Assembly: GCA_021847575.1 (NCBI GenBank)
Contig: JAJZQO010000014.1
Location: 1-46,173 of the forward strand
Direction of reading: 5' to 3'
Origin: Bacillota bacterium
Lineage (GTDB): Bacteria > Bacillota > Sulfobacillia > JAJZYS01 > JAJYTV01
Length of the DNA stretch: 46,173 nt
This document shows, piece after piece, positions 1 to 8,083 of this stretch; position 1 is the first letter of the stretch, and every line of letters begins with the position of its first letter. The translations under genes were made by a program, and so were the position numbers. The notes under the pieces were generated by a model, which did not search any database, was not told the DNA's origin, and saw nothing but the letters and a program-made list of their open reading frames with translations.

Positions 1-2084
1 CAGTCGCTGGCCGCCCCGTCGCCCAGGCGGATCTCCTCGCCGCCGCGGTACTGCAGGCGGTAGAGGTCCCAGTACAGGCCGCGGCGGGCCAGAAGTTCCT
101 CGTGGGTACCGCGTTCCACGATGCGTCCGCGGCTGAGGACGAAGATCTGGTCGCAGTGGCGGATGGTTGAGAGCCGGTGGGCCACGATCAGTGTCGTGCG
201 CCCTTCCGAGACGCGCTCGAGGGCCGACTGGATCAGGGTCTCGGTCTCGGTGTCGATGCTGGCGGTCGCTTCGTCGAGGACCAGCACCTCGGGGTCGTGG
301 GCGAGGACGCGCGCGAAGGCGATCAGCTGGCGCTGGCCTGCCGAGAAGGTCGAGCCGCGTTCGAGCACCTGTTCGTCGTAGCGGCCGGGCAGGCGGTCGA
401 TGAATGTGTCCGCGTGGACGTGCGCCGCCGCCTGTTCGATCAGTTCCGGTGGCAGATCGTCACCCAGACGGATGTTGTCGCGCACGTTGCCGGCGAACAG
501 GAACACGTCCTGGAGCACCATGCCGATGGCCCGCCTCAGCCTGCGCTGCGGCAAGTCCTTGACGTTCCTGCCGTCGATCAGCACCGCGCCGCGCTGCACG
601 TCGTAGTAGCGGCCGATCAGGTTGACGATGCTGGACTTGCCGGCGCCTGTCGCGCCGACGAACGCGACCGACTGGCCAGGCTGGACGGTGAAGTCGACGT
701 CGCGGAGCACCCACTCCTCGCCGTCATAGGCGAACCAGACGTGCTCGAAGCGTATCTCGCCCTTGAGCGGCTGCGGCAGTTCGGCCGGGGACTCGGCGTC
801 CACGACGCCGCGCGGCGTGTCGAGCACCTGGAAGATGCGCTCGGATGCCGCCATCGCCGCTTGCATGATCTGGTACTTGTCCGCCATGTCGTTGATCGGC
901 TGGTAGAACTGTTGGGCATAGCCGATGAACGCGTAGAGCACGCCGAACGCGACGATGTGCTCGAGCACGGTGCCGCCGCCCCACCAGATCAGTGCCGCGG
1001 CCGTAAGGTTGTAGAAGAAGTTCATCGTCGGGCGGAAGACGGCGAAGATCGTCAGTTCGCGGATGCCCGCCCGCAGATAGCCCGAGTTGTCTTGGTCGAA
1101 GCGGCGCTGCTGCCCCAGCTCCTGGCGCATCGCCTGCACGACGCGCATGCCGGCGAAGTTCTCCGCGAGGAAGGCGTTCAGCCGCGCGAGATAGATGCGC
1201 ACCGTGCGGTAGGCGTTGCGCGCGTAGCTCGTGTAGATCATGGTGCTGACGATCAGCAATGGGATGATCGAGTAGCCGACGAGGGCGAGGAAGTGGTTCA
1301 TCTGCCACATGATCACCATCGCGCCGACGAGCAGGAAGAGATCCTTGAAGATGTTGACGATGACCGACGTGTAGACCTCGTTCAGGGCTTCGGTATCGTT
1401 GGTCACCCGCGTCACCAGCCGACCGATCGGGTTGCGGTCGAAGTATTGCAGGTGCATGGACTCGATGTGGCTGAAGAGCTGCTTCCTGATGTCGAAGATG
1501 ATCATCTGGCCTGCCCACTGCAGGATGTACGTCTGGATGTAGTTCGCGGCGAACGCCACAAGAACCACGAGCCCGTAGATCAGGCCGAGCAGTTCCAGTC
1601 CGTGCACGTCCTGCTGACGGAAGCGGCCCAGCGCCGCCTGCGAGAGCGGGAGGGCGGACAGTTCCCTGCCGCCGAGGGTCGGGACGCCGTCCCGCCAGCG
1701 CAGGCTTTTGCCCTGGACGATGCCCTGGACGAGGTAGTAGCGGCCGTCGGGAGCCTTGGCGATCTCCGAGAGCGGCCCATGCCGGCGGCCCTTCAGGTTC
1801 CCCACGCGCACATAGGCCCGGCCGCCGTAGAGCACGGCTCCCTGCGGCGCGCCCTGCGGGCTGAACGATGCCATCGGCTGCGTCAGGCCGCCAATGTAGC
1901 TGTCGATCGCGATGGCGGACAGGTACGGCGGCGCGAGATCAGCCGAGGTGACGAAGCCGATCAGCAGCGCGGAAAGCAGGATCGCCGCCCAGTACGGCTT
2001 GGCGTAGCCCAGCAGCCGGCGGACGAGGCGCCCGTCGTAGGCCTTGCCGATCGCGTTCTCCTCTCGGAAGTCCTGGACGGACAA
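1..2084 (-). CDS. ABC exporter half-transporter with extracytoplasmic insert (3' end cut by window)
   Basis: Membrane domain fused to an ATPase, the consensus-site partner of the adjoining upstream half-transporter. It starts at TTG 2084, directly after the TAG of that gene, with GGAGGAGGG about 6 bases upstream, so the two are translated together. About 690 codons are visible before the edge. After TM1 there is an insert of roughly 90 residues (about residues 45-135) before TM2, which would lie outside the cell; BmrD of the BmrCD exporter is known to have such a domain. Walker A is GATGAGKSS (near residue 476). Walker B VLVLDEATAS keeps the catalytic Glu, while the signature reads FSAGQ instead of LSGGQ. 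This is the complement of the partner's degenerate Walker B, as in TM287/288 and BmrCD. Multidrug or lipid export is likely; the substrate is unknown. Confidence 0.93.
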   Translation of the reverse strand, partial: MSVQDFREENAIGKAYDGRLVRRLLGYAKPYWAAILLSALLIGFVTSADLAPPYLSAIAIDSYIGGLTQPMASFSPQGAPQGAVLYGGRAYVRVGNLKGRRHGPLSEIAKAPDGRYYLVQGIVQGKSLRWRDGVPTLGGRELSALPLSQAALGRFRQQDVHGLELLGLIYGLVVLVAFAANYIQTYILQWAGQMIIFDIRKQLFSHIESMHLQYFDRNPIGRLVTRVTNDTEALNEVYTSVIVNIFKDLFLLVGAMVIMWQMNHFLALVGYSIIPLLIVSTMIYTSYARNAYRTVRIYLARLNAFLAENFAGMRVVQAMRQELGQQRRFDQDNSGYLRAGIRELTIFAVFRPTMNFFYNLTAAALIWWGGGTVLEHIVAFGVLYAFIGYAQQFYQPINDMADKYQIMQAAMAASERIFQVLDTPRGVVDAESPAELPQPLKGEIRFEHVWFAYDGEEWVLRDVDFTVQPGQSVAFVGATGAGKSSIVNLIGRYYDVQRGAVLIDGRNVKDLPQRRLRRAIGMVLQDVFLFAGNVRDNIRLGDDLPPELIEQAAAHVHADTFIDRLPGRYDEQVLERGSTFSAGQRQLIAFARVLAHDPEVLVLDEATASIDTETETLIQSALERVSEGRTTLIVAHRLSTIRHCDQIFVLSRGRIVERGTHEELLARRGLYWDLYRLQYRGGEEIRLGDGAASD

Positions 2085-3869
2085 CTAGGCTCCCTCCTCC
2101 GCGCGGTGCAGGATGCGCTCCTCGAGGAGCTGCCGGTCGTAGAGATCCTTGTAGCGCCCGCCTAGGCGGAGCAGATCCTGGTGGCGGCCGCGTTCGACGA
2201 CCTGCCCATCCTCAAGGAAGAGGATGAGGTCCGCGTGGGAAATGGCCGAGATGCGGTGCGCGATGATGACGTTGGTACGGCCCTTGCGCTCCTTGCGCAG
2301 GGCGGCGAGGATCTGTGCCTCTGTCTGGGTGTCGACCGCCGACAGGCTGTCGTCGAGCAACAGGATGGCCGGATCCTGCACCAGGGCGCGGGCGATGGCG
2401 ACGCGCTGCTTCTGGCCGCCGGAGAGCGTGACGCCGCGCTCGCCGACAAGCGTGTCGTAGCCCTGCGGAAACTCGACGATGTTGTCGTGTACCGCGGCCT
2501 GGCGGGCGGCCCGCTCGACGTTGCCGCGGTCCGCGTCGGGGCGGGCGAAGGCGATGTTCTCTGCGATCGTCTCGGAGAAGAGGAAGGCGTCCTGGGGCGC
2601 GTAGCCACAGGCGGCGCGCACGTCCTCGACGCGCAGGCTCTCAAGCGGATGCCCATCCAGGAAGATCGTGCCTGGCGGGGCGTCGTAGGCCCGGATCAAA
2701 AGGTTCGCGAGCGTGGACTTGCCGCTGCCGATCGGCCCGATGACGCCAAGCGTCTGGCCCGGCTCCAGATCGAAGCTGACATCGCGCAGGGCCGGTGGCA
2801 GGCCGGGCTCGTACGCAAACGTCAGGCTTCGCACCGAGATCGCCCCCCGCGCCTGAGGCAGCGCGATCGCATCTTTCGGCTCGCGGATCTCGGACTGCAC
2901 CTCGAACAGGCGGTTCAGGCGCTCCATCGAGGCGGCGCCCCGCTGCAGGACGTTGATGACCCAGCCGGCGCCGGCCATCGGCCCCCGCAAGAGGCCGAGG
3001 TAGTAGAGAAACGCGACATACTCGCCGAGCTGCAGGTGGCCCATCAACACGAGATAGCCGCCGTAGGCGGTCGCGATGGCGAACGAGATGCCGCCGATCG
3101 CGTCGACGAGCGGGTCGAACAGGCCCCACACGCGTATGAGTTCCATGTTGCGCCCGACGTACGCCCGGCTGCGCGCGAGAAACTTCGCGAGCTCCGGATC
3201 TTCCTGGGCGAAGCCCTTGACGACGCGGATGCCCGAGAAGTTCTCCTGAACGTCATCCGTCATATCGGCGAAAGCGGCCTGCACCTTGACGAAGCGGCGG
3301 TGGATCATCCGGCCGAGGCTGCCAGCCACGATGGCGGAGAGCGGCAGGGGCAGCAGCGCGACGAGGGACAGGGAAGGCGAGATCGCGCTGAACATGATGA
3401 TGACGGTCGAGACGATCAGAAAGCTGGAGTCCACCGACGCGACGACCCCCATCGCGAACGACATCCGTACGGCCTGCACGTCGTTCGTCGCATGCGCCAT
3501 CAGGTCGCCCACCTTCTGGTGGTTGAAGAAGTTGGCCGAGAGGCCGGTCAGGTGGCCGAACAGCTTGCGGCGCAGCCGGTACTCGATGCGGCGTGAGGCC
3601 CCGAAGCAGTTCGTTCGCCAGAAGAACCGCAGGGCGAGGATAAGCACACCCGCCACGACCATGGCGAGCGCGTAGGGCAGCAGTTTGGGCATGCTTGCGC
3701 CGGGGCCTGTCACGGTATCGACGAACAGGCGCAGGATTTGCGGCGTGATCAGCTGCAACAGGTCGGCAAGCACCAGAGCCGTCAAGCCCAAGACGTAAAA
3801 ACGCAACTCCGGGCGCACGAGGTCCCGGATCTTGAGAAACTGCCGGATGGCCTGCAACCCCCCTGGCAC
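2085..3869 (-). CDS. ABC exporter half-transporter with degenerate catalytic site
   Basis: 594 residues: an N-terminal six-helix membrane domain (about 1-320) and a C-terminal ATPase (about 340-580). Walker A is GPIGSGKST near residue 376, the signature is canonical LSGGQ, the H-loop is IIAHR. Walker B reads ILLLDDS, with Asp where the catalytic Glu should be. A canonical signature with a missing Glu, paired with a partner showing the reverse, is the hallmark of heterodimeric exporters with one slow ATP site (TM287/288, BmrCD, LmrCD). It starts at GTG 3869; the ribosome site is a weak GGTGGGGGCG. It is the first gene of a two-gene operon. Broad-range drug or lipid export is the family role; the substrate cannot be told here. 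Confidence 0.93.
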   Translation of the reverse strand: MPGGLQAIRQFLKIRDLVRPELRFYVLGLTALVLADLLQLITPQILRLFVDTVTGPGASMPKLLPYALAMVVAGVLILALRFFWRTNCFGASRRIEYRLRRKLFGHLTGLSANFFNHQKVGDLMAHATNDVQAVRMSFAMGVVASVDSSFLIVSTVIIMFSAISPSLSLVALLPLPLSAIVAGSLGRMIHRRFVKVQAAFADMTDDVQENFSGIRVVKGFAQEDPELAKFLARSRAYVGRNMELIRVWGLFDPLVDAIGGISFAIATAYGGYLVLMGHLQLGEYVAFLYYLGLLRGPMAGAGWVINVLQRGAASMERLNRLFEVQSEIREPKDAIALPQARGAISVRSLTFAYEPGLPPALRDVSFDLEPGQTLGVIGPIGSGKSTLANLLIRAYDAPPGTIFLDGHPLESLRVEDVRAACGYAPQDAFLFSETIAENIAFARPDADRGNVERAARQAAVHDNIVEFPQGYDTLVGERGVTLSGGQKQRVAIARALVQDPAILLLDDSLSAVDTQTEAQILAALRKERKGRTNVIIAHRISAISHADLILFLEDGQVVERGRHQDLLRLGGRYKDLYDRQLLEERILHRAEEGA

Positions 3870-3990
3870 GGGAAATCGCCCCCACCGGCACTAGAACCGC
3901 TGCGGGCGGGGGAACACTTGCGATTGGACGCGCGGCGTCCTTTACCTCCTTCTCGATCGGCCGCGCGGACCCTGCAAGAAGGGATAGGAA

Positions 3991-4458
3991 ATGCTTTACT
4001 TGCCGCTCCTGCTTCGGCTCGTCCTCGCGGATCCCGCGCTGAGCCCCGGCAGCCAGGCTCCTCCGGTCGTGGTCCAGCGCCTCGGCGGTGAGATGCAGCG
4101 CGTCTCCCTCAAGGGTGAGAGGCACCTCATCGTCTTCTTCGCAAGCTGGTGTCGACACTGCCCTACCTATGTCACGTACCTTGCCAGGGATGGAGCTTTG
4201 CGCAGGACCGGGGTGCGGGTGGTGCCAATCGACCTCCTGCCATCGGAACTGCCGGGGGAGATCGAGACACTCTGGCAGCGCCTCGGACGTCCGGCTCCCC
4301 TGTACCTGGACCGCTACGGCGAGGTCGCCGATGCCTACCAGGTCACCGATCTGCCCACCGCGGTGCTTGTCGGCCCGGACGGGCGCGTCCAAGGGGTTCT
4401 GGTGGGCGTGCAGGACAAGAAGGCTGTCATGAGGCTCCTGCAGAGACCGCGCGCGTGA
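3991..4458 (+). CDS. Thioredoxin-fold redoxin (TlpA/ResA-like)
   Basis: 155 residues with a thioredoxin-fold core. The active site is FFASWCRHCPTY, a CxxC motif at about residues 54-57, with the cis-Pro region LPTAVLVGPDGRV near residue 125. The N-terminus (MLYLPLLLRLVLA) is a short hydrophobic stretch that could be a membrane anchor or weak signal, which fits an extracytoplasmic TlpA/ResA-like thiol reductase, for example in cytochrome c maturation or CuA assembly; both uses would suit the caa3 oxidase in this window, but no gene nearby proves it. ATG 3991 has AAGGGATAGGAA just upstream. It is transcribed away from the ABC pair and is followed by a terminator, so it is monocistronic. Confidence 0.82.
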   Translation: MLYLPLLLRLVLADPALSPGSQAPPVVVQRLGGEMQRVSLKGERHLIVFFASWCRHCPTYVTYLARDGALRRTGVRVVPIDLLPSELPGEIETLWQRLGRPAPLYLDRYGEVADAYQVTDLPTAVLVGPDGRVQGVLVGVQDKKAVMRLLQRPRA

Positions 4459-4469
4459 GAGGCGCCGAT

Positions 4470-4500
4470 GTCCCCCAGGGCGCGTGCCCGGGGGACTTTT
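4470..4500 (+). terminator. Rho-independent terminator after the redoxin gene
   Basis: GTCCCCC at 4470-4476 pairs with GGGGGAC at 4490-4496, and after a bulged A, GGGC pairs with GCCC. The stem is followed directly by TTTT at 4497-4500. It lies 11 bases after the redoxin stop codon. Confidence 0.8.
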
Positions 4501-4794
4501 CCTGTCCCGCGGCCAAAGGGATGCAGACCTTTTGGCGCGATGTGGCAGCGATTACGCGCCGGCACGCGGCCGCTTGCCGCATCGCGTCGCGCGCAATGGT
4601 CATGGTTTACAATGATATGGTCGAGTGCGGCCGCGCGACGCGCGGAGCCTTGCAACGGTCCTCACGGGCGTAGCGCTGGGAGATAGGGCCGCCAGCGGGC
4701 CTCTCTGCGCCAAAGGTGCGTCGAAGGTCCAAAGACCAGCGAATCGGCATCGGTCGGCAGATCATGCGAAAGGGCAGAGTTGGAGGAGGGATTC
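4501..4794 (+). promoter_or_regulatory. Long non-coding leader upstream of the MFS gene
   Basis: About 290 bases with no convincing gene. A possible -10 box TACAAT lies at 4608-4613 without a clear -35, which would give a leader of about 175 bases. The leader contains small hairpins such as GGTC-CAAA-GACC and GCGCC-AAA-GGTGC close to each other (about 4710-4740) and ends with the GGAGGAGGG ribosome site of the MFS gene. I could not match it to a riboswitch family I know. It could be a structured regulatory leader or simple spacer. Confidence 0.35.
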
Positions 4795-6126
4795 GTGCTG
4801 CGGCCGAATTTCCGCATTCTCACCGTCTACCTGCTGGGCGTCTTCATCGGGGCGCTTGACATGAGCATCCTCGGACCCGCCTTCCGGCTGATCGCCGGGA
4901 CCTTTCACATCAGCCTCGCCTGGATGGCATGGACGGTCACCACGTACAGCGTCGCCTACGTTGCGGCGACCGTGCTTGCCGGTGCGGCCGGCGACCGGCA
5001 CGGACGCAGGCGGATGTTTCTCCTCGGCATCGTAGCCTTCGGTGTCGCCTCGACGATCGCGGCGCTCTCGCACGTGTTCTGGGTCTTCCTGGTGGCGCGC
5101 GCGGTCCAGGGCCTGGGCGCGGGAGCCGTCTATCCGAACGCCCAGGCCGAGGGCATGCGGCTCTTCCCGCCGCAGCGCCGTGGCATGGCGCTCGGCATCT
5201 TCGGCGCCGCCTTCGGCGTGGCGAACATCATCGGACCCAACCTGGGCGGGGCCCTCGCGCAGTATGTCGGCTGGCCGGCGATCTTCCTGATCAACATTCC
5301 GATTGCCGTCGTCGTCCTGCTTCTGGCCGGGCGTCTGCCCGAGTCCGAACGCTCCATGCGCCCGGCGCCGGACCTTGTGGCCGGCGTCGCCTTCGCTGTG
5401 TTCCTGGCCCTTGCGCTGCTGACGCTCGACGCTTGGGGACCTTGGCGCCTGCTTGCGGCCGTCGGCGCTCTCGGCGCCCTGGCGACGTTCATCGCGCGGG
5501 AGCGCACGCCGGGCAGCACCCCCTTCCTCGATCCCCACGCGTTGCGCGGAGTGTCAGGCGCCGCCTTGGTGGCGGGCGCGGCGGTGGTCGGCGTCGACAT
5601 GTCGGCCGCCGTCTTCGTGCCGACCCTGGCGCAGGAGTCGCTCGGGCTGAGTGTCCTCGGCTCCGGCGTCTCGCTGATGCCTGCCGCTTTCTCTGCCGCG
5701 GTGCTCGCTCCGGTCGCGGGCGTGCTGTCGGACCGGTTGGGCGGCCGCGGCGTGCTGCAGGTGGGGCTCGCGTTCGCGGCCCTGGGCGGCATCCTGCTCG
5801 CCCTGCCGTCGTTGACGCTCTGGCGCTTCATCCTGGCGATGCTCGCGTTCGGGGTGGGCACGACCTTCACCATGGGCGCGCCGCTCAACCGGCTGGCGAT
5901 CGGCCTTTACCGGGAGGAGCAGACAGGTGAAGCCCTGGCCAACGTCGCGGTCTTCAGGTCGGTCGGTATCGCGGCGGGACCGGTCCTTCTGACGATCGCG
6001 ATGGCCTGGCACCGCTTCTCGGGCATGTTTGCGGCCGTGGCTCTGGTCTCGATCGTCGGCATCGTCATCTTTCTGCTGGTGCCCGATGTCCGCGCCGCGT
6101 CGCGCGCCGCGGGCGAGGACGCTTAA
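4795..6126 (+). CDS. MFS drug exporter (DHA family)
   Basis: 443 residues, about 12 membrane helices. The first cytoplasmic loop has motif A (GAAGDRHGRRRMF) and the fifth helix has the antiporter motif C (GAAFGVANIIGPNLGG), both typical of drug:H+ antiporters. WPAIFLINIPIAV after it is characteristic of EmrB/QacA-like members. A longer reading from TTG 4780 exists, but GTG 4795 sits 5 bases after GGAGGAGG, so it is the better start. The gene follows a long leader and precedes the TMK operon by 42 bases. The exported compound is unknown. Confidence 0.9.
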   Translation: MLRPNFRILTVYLLGVFIGALDMSILGPAFRLIAGTFHISLAWMAWTVTTYSVAYVAATVLAGAAGDRHGRRRMFLLGIVAFGVASTIAALSHVFWVFLVARAVQGLGAGAVYPNAQAEGMRLFPPQRRGMALGIFGAAFGVANIIGPNLGGALAQYVGWPAIFLINIPIAVVVLLLAGRLPESERSMRPAPDLVAGVAFAVFLALALLTLDAWGPWRLLAAVGALGALATFIARERTPGSTPFLDPHALRGVSGAALVAGAAVVGVDMSAAVFVPTLAQESLGLSVLGSGVSLMPAAFSAAVLAPVAGVLSDRLGGRGVLQVGLAFAALGGILLALPSLTLWRFILAMLAFGVGTTFTMGAPLNRLAIGLYREEQTGEALANVAVFRSVGIAAGPVLLTIAMAWHRFSGMFAAVALVSIVGIVIFLLVPDVRAASRAAGEDA

Positions 6127-6168
6127 GCGCGGAGTGCGGGTGCCAGCAGAATGCGGAGGTGGCAAGGG

Positions 6169-6837
6169 GTGGCAAAACGGCGCCGGTCCAGGGAGGGCGG
6201 CCTCCTGATCGCCGTAGAGGGACTCGACGGTTCGGGCAAGAGCACGCAGATTGAGCTGTTGCGCCGCCATCTGCAGCTGCAGGGCCTCGCGGTGCATCGC
6301 AGCAACTGGAACTCAAGTCCAGCGGTGCACCCGCTGATCCGCAGTCTCAAAGCGGAAAGGGCGCTTACGCCGCACAGCTTCGCCCTTGTGCACGCCGCGG
6401 ACTTCGCGGACCGCTACGAGCGGGAGATCGTGCCGCGGCTGCGCCTCGGCGTGCACGTGCTGTGCGATCGCTACGTCGGCACCGCATTGGCGCGCGACGG
6501 TGCGCGCGGCCTGTCGCGCGATTGGATCGGCAGACTCTACGACTTCGCCCGGCCTGCGGACATCACATTCTACTTCCGCGTCCCGCCGGAGGTTGCGGCC
6601 GCGCGCATCCTGCGGGGCAGGCCGGCATTCTCGCACTATGAGGCAGGTCTCGACCTCGACCTCGCGGTCGACCCCTACGAAAGCTTCCTCCGCTTTCAGA
6701 CCCGGGTGGCTGCCCATTACGCGGCGATCGCCGACAGCCAGGGCTGCGTCGTGATCGACGCCACGCTGCCGATGCGCGTTCAGCAGCGGCGGGTGCGGGC
6801 CGAGGTGCGGCGCCTCCTTGAAAGGGGGGCCAGATGA
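6169..6837 (+). CDS. Thymidylate-kinase-like protein 1
   Basis: 222 residues. Walker A is GLDGSGKST (about residues 18-26) after the strand LLIAVEG. The DRY motif (CDRYVGTALARDG) and the hydrophobic strand ITFYFRVPPEVAAARI match dTMP kinases, which phosphorylate dTMP to dTDP with ATP. The lid region RILRGRPAFSHYEAG is divergent. ATG 6151 is possible, but GTG 6169 has GGAGGTGG 7 bases before it and is preferred. The gene is first in a four-gene operon with 4-base overlaps (second TMK-like gene, HD hydrolase, Ppx/GppA). The company of a polyphosphate-type phosphatase hints at a role other than housekeeping dTTP synthesis. Confidence 0.8.
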   Translation: MAKRRRSREGGLLIAVEGLDGSGKSTQIELLRRHLQLQGLAVHRSNWNSSPAVHPLIRSLKAERALTPHSFALVHAADFADRYEREIVPRLRLGVHVLCDRYVGTALARDGARGLSRDWIGRLYDFARPADITFYFRVPPEVAAARILRGRPAFSHYEAGLDLDLAVDPYESFLRFQTRVAAHYAAIADSQGCVVIDATLPMRVQQRRVRAEVRRLLERGAR

Positions 6838-7496
6838 TGCCCGCGGGCAGGCTGATCGTCATCGAAGGTCCGGACGGCGTAGGGCGGACAAGCCTCATCC
6901 GCCACCTGCGGGGAGCGCTCGAGAGCGAGGGACGGACGGTGACGTCGGTACGCCTCAGGGGTTCGGCGGGCATGCGCGGACCGCTGCGGGACCTGCAGCG
7001 GCGCGGCGACATCGCGGAACGCGCTCTCTTCCTGCTTTATGTCGCAGACCTCGCGCTTCTCGCGCGCGAGGAGATCGCTCCGGCGCTGGCGGCCGGCCGC
7101 ATCGTGCTCGCCGACCGCTACACGCTCACACCGGTCGTGCGCGCCGAGGCGCGGGGCATCGACGGGGCATGGGCGGCAGACGTGCTCGCATTCCTGCCGG
7201 AGCCGGATCTCACACTCGTCCTGGAAGCCGACGCCCGCGTGCGCCTTGGGCGCATGCTGACGCGGCGACGTTTTCTGACGCCGCGCGAATCCGGGCTCGG
7301 CGCAACGTTCCGCCGCGACGCCCAGGCGATGCTGATGCGCTACCAGCGCAAGCTCGACCTGCTGTTCCACGCTCGGGTGGACGACCTGCGCGTCAAGTCT
7401 GTGGACGCGGGGAAGGCGGGCCCGGAGGTGCTGGAGGCTGCGCTCGAGGCGGTGCGGGGTGCGGTGGCGAAGCCATGGGGAGGAGGCGCGGCGTGA
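6834..7496 (+). CDS. Thymidylate-kinase-like protein 2 with Walker A Lys-to-Arg change
   Basis: 220 residues, a paralogue of the preceding gene, overlapping it by 4 bases (ATGA). The strand LIVIEG is followed by GPDGVGRTS: the invariant Walker A Lys is Arg. ADRYTLTPVVRAEARG matches the DRY motif, and ITLVLEAD-type strand LTLVLEADARVRLGRM follows. Some TMK homologues are known with GRT or GRS loops, so activity is not excluded, but altered phosphate binding is expected. ATG 6834 and ATG 6837 are adjacent; AAAGGGGGG lies just upstream. It may form a heterodimer with protein 1, since dTMP kinases are dimers; that is inference. Confidence 0.75.
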   Translation: MMPAGRLIVIEGPDGVGRTSLIRHLRGALESEGRTVTSVRLRGSAGMRGPLRDLQRRGDIAERALFLLYVADLALLAREEIAPALAAGRIVLADRYTLTPVVRAEARGIDGAWAADVLAFLPEPDLTLVLEADARVRLGRMLTRRRFLTPRESGLGATFRRDAQAMLMRYQRKLDLLFHARVDDLRVKSVDAGKAGPEVLEAALEAVRGAVAKPWGGGAA

Positions 7497-8083
7497 AGCG
7501 TGATGTGGGCACCATGGCGTGGGACGCGGCGGTCGCGGCGACCTGCGCCAAGTACGGCAGCGACGACAGGCACGGCAGCCACGTGGCCAACCTCGCGCTT
7601 CAGATGTTCGAGGCGTTCTCGCCTCTGCACATGCTCGGCGGCGATTACGAGCGCATCCTGGGACATGCCGCGCACCTGCACGACGTCGGCTATTTCGTCG
7701 CGGCCAAGGGTCACCACCGGCACGGCGCCTACATCGTCGAACACGATGAGCAGATGCGCGAGTATCCGCTCGAGGACCGGCGGCTGCTCGCGGGCATCGT
7801 GCGCAACCACCGCAAGCGGGCCCGTCCCGCGCCAAGGGAGTGGCCGCGCGAGCGCAGGCAGGCGCTGCTCTGGCTCTCCGCCCTGCTCCGCGTAGCCGAC
7901 GCGCTCGACTACGATCACACCCAGGCAGCCGATATCACCGGGGTTCTGCCGCACGGCAGCGGCTTCGAGATCGTCGTGCAAGGCATGGATCCCAGGGCCT
8001 CGGTTGTGCGGCTGGCCGGCAAGGCCGGCCTTTTGCAGGAGCTGTCGGGCGGTCCGATCCGTTTTGCGGAGGCGAAGCGGTGA
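7493..8083 (+). CDS. Stand-alone HD-domain phosphohydrolase of the Ppx C-terminal type
   Basis: 196 residues. The start is GTG 7493, overlapping the previous stop by 4 bases, with GGAGGAGG 6 bases upstream. Metal-binding residues of an HD domain are visible: HGSHV (His near 27), HAAHLHDVGY (His-Asp near 62), then HHRHGAYIVEH and RNHRK. The pattern LHDVGYF..KGHHRHGAYIV closely resembles the HD part of long exopolyphosphatases (E. coli Ppx domain III). It lies directly upstream of a Ppx/GppA protein whose own HD region has lost these residues. Probably a phosphohydrolase acting on a nucleotide or polyphosphate-related substrate; the substrate is not shown. Confidence 0.85.
   Translation: MKRDVGTMAWDAAVAATCAKYGSDDRHGSHVANLALQMFEAFSPLHMLGGDYERILGHAAHLHDVGYFVAAKGHHRHGAYIVEHDEQMREYPLEDRRLLAGIVRNHRKRARPAPREWPRERRQALLWLSALLRVADALDYDHTQAADITGVLPHGSGFEIVVQGMDPRASVVRLAGKAGLLQELSGGPIRFAEAKR

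Noticed and set aside
177-2165. Long plus-strand open frame of 662 codons
   Set aside because: It mirrors the ABC exporter on the minus strand, has Asp/Arg/His/Val-rich shadow composition and no family motif.
4740-5538. Minus-strand open frame over the MFS gene start
   Set aside because: Antisense shadow rich in Arg, Gly, Asp and His without motifs.
6818-7492. Extension of the HD protein upstream to 6818
   Set aside because: It runs out of frame through the second TMK-like gene; GTG 7493 has a strong ribosome site.
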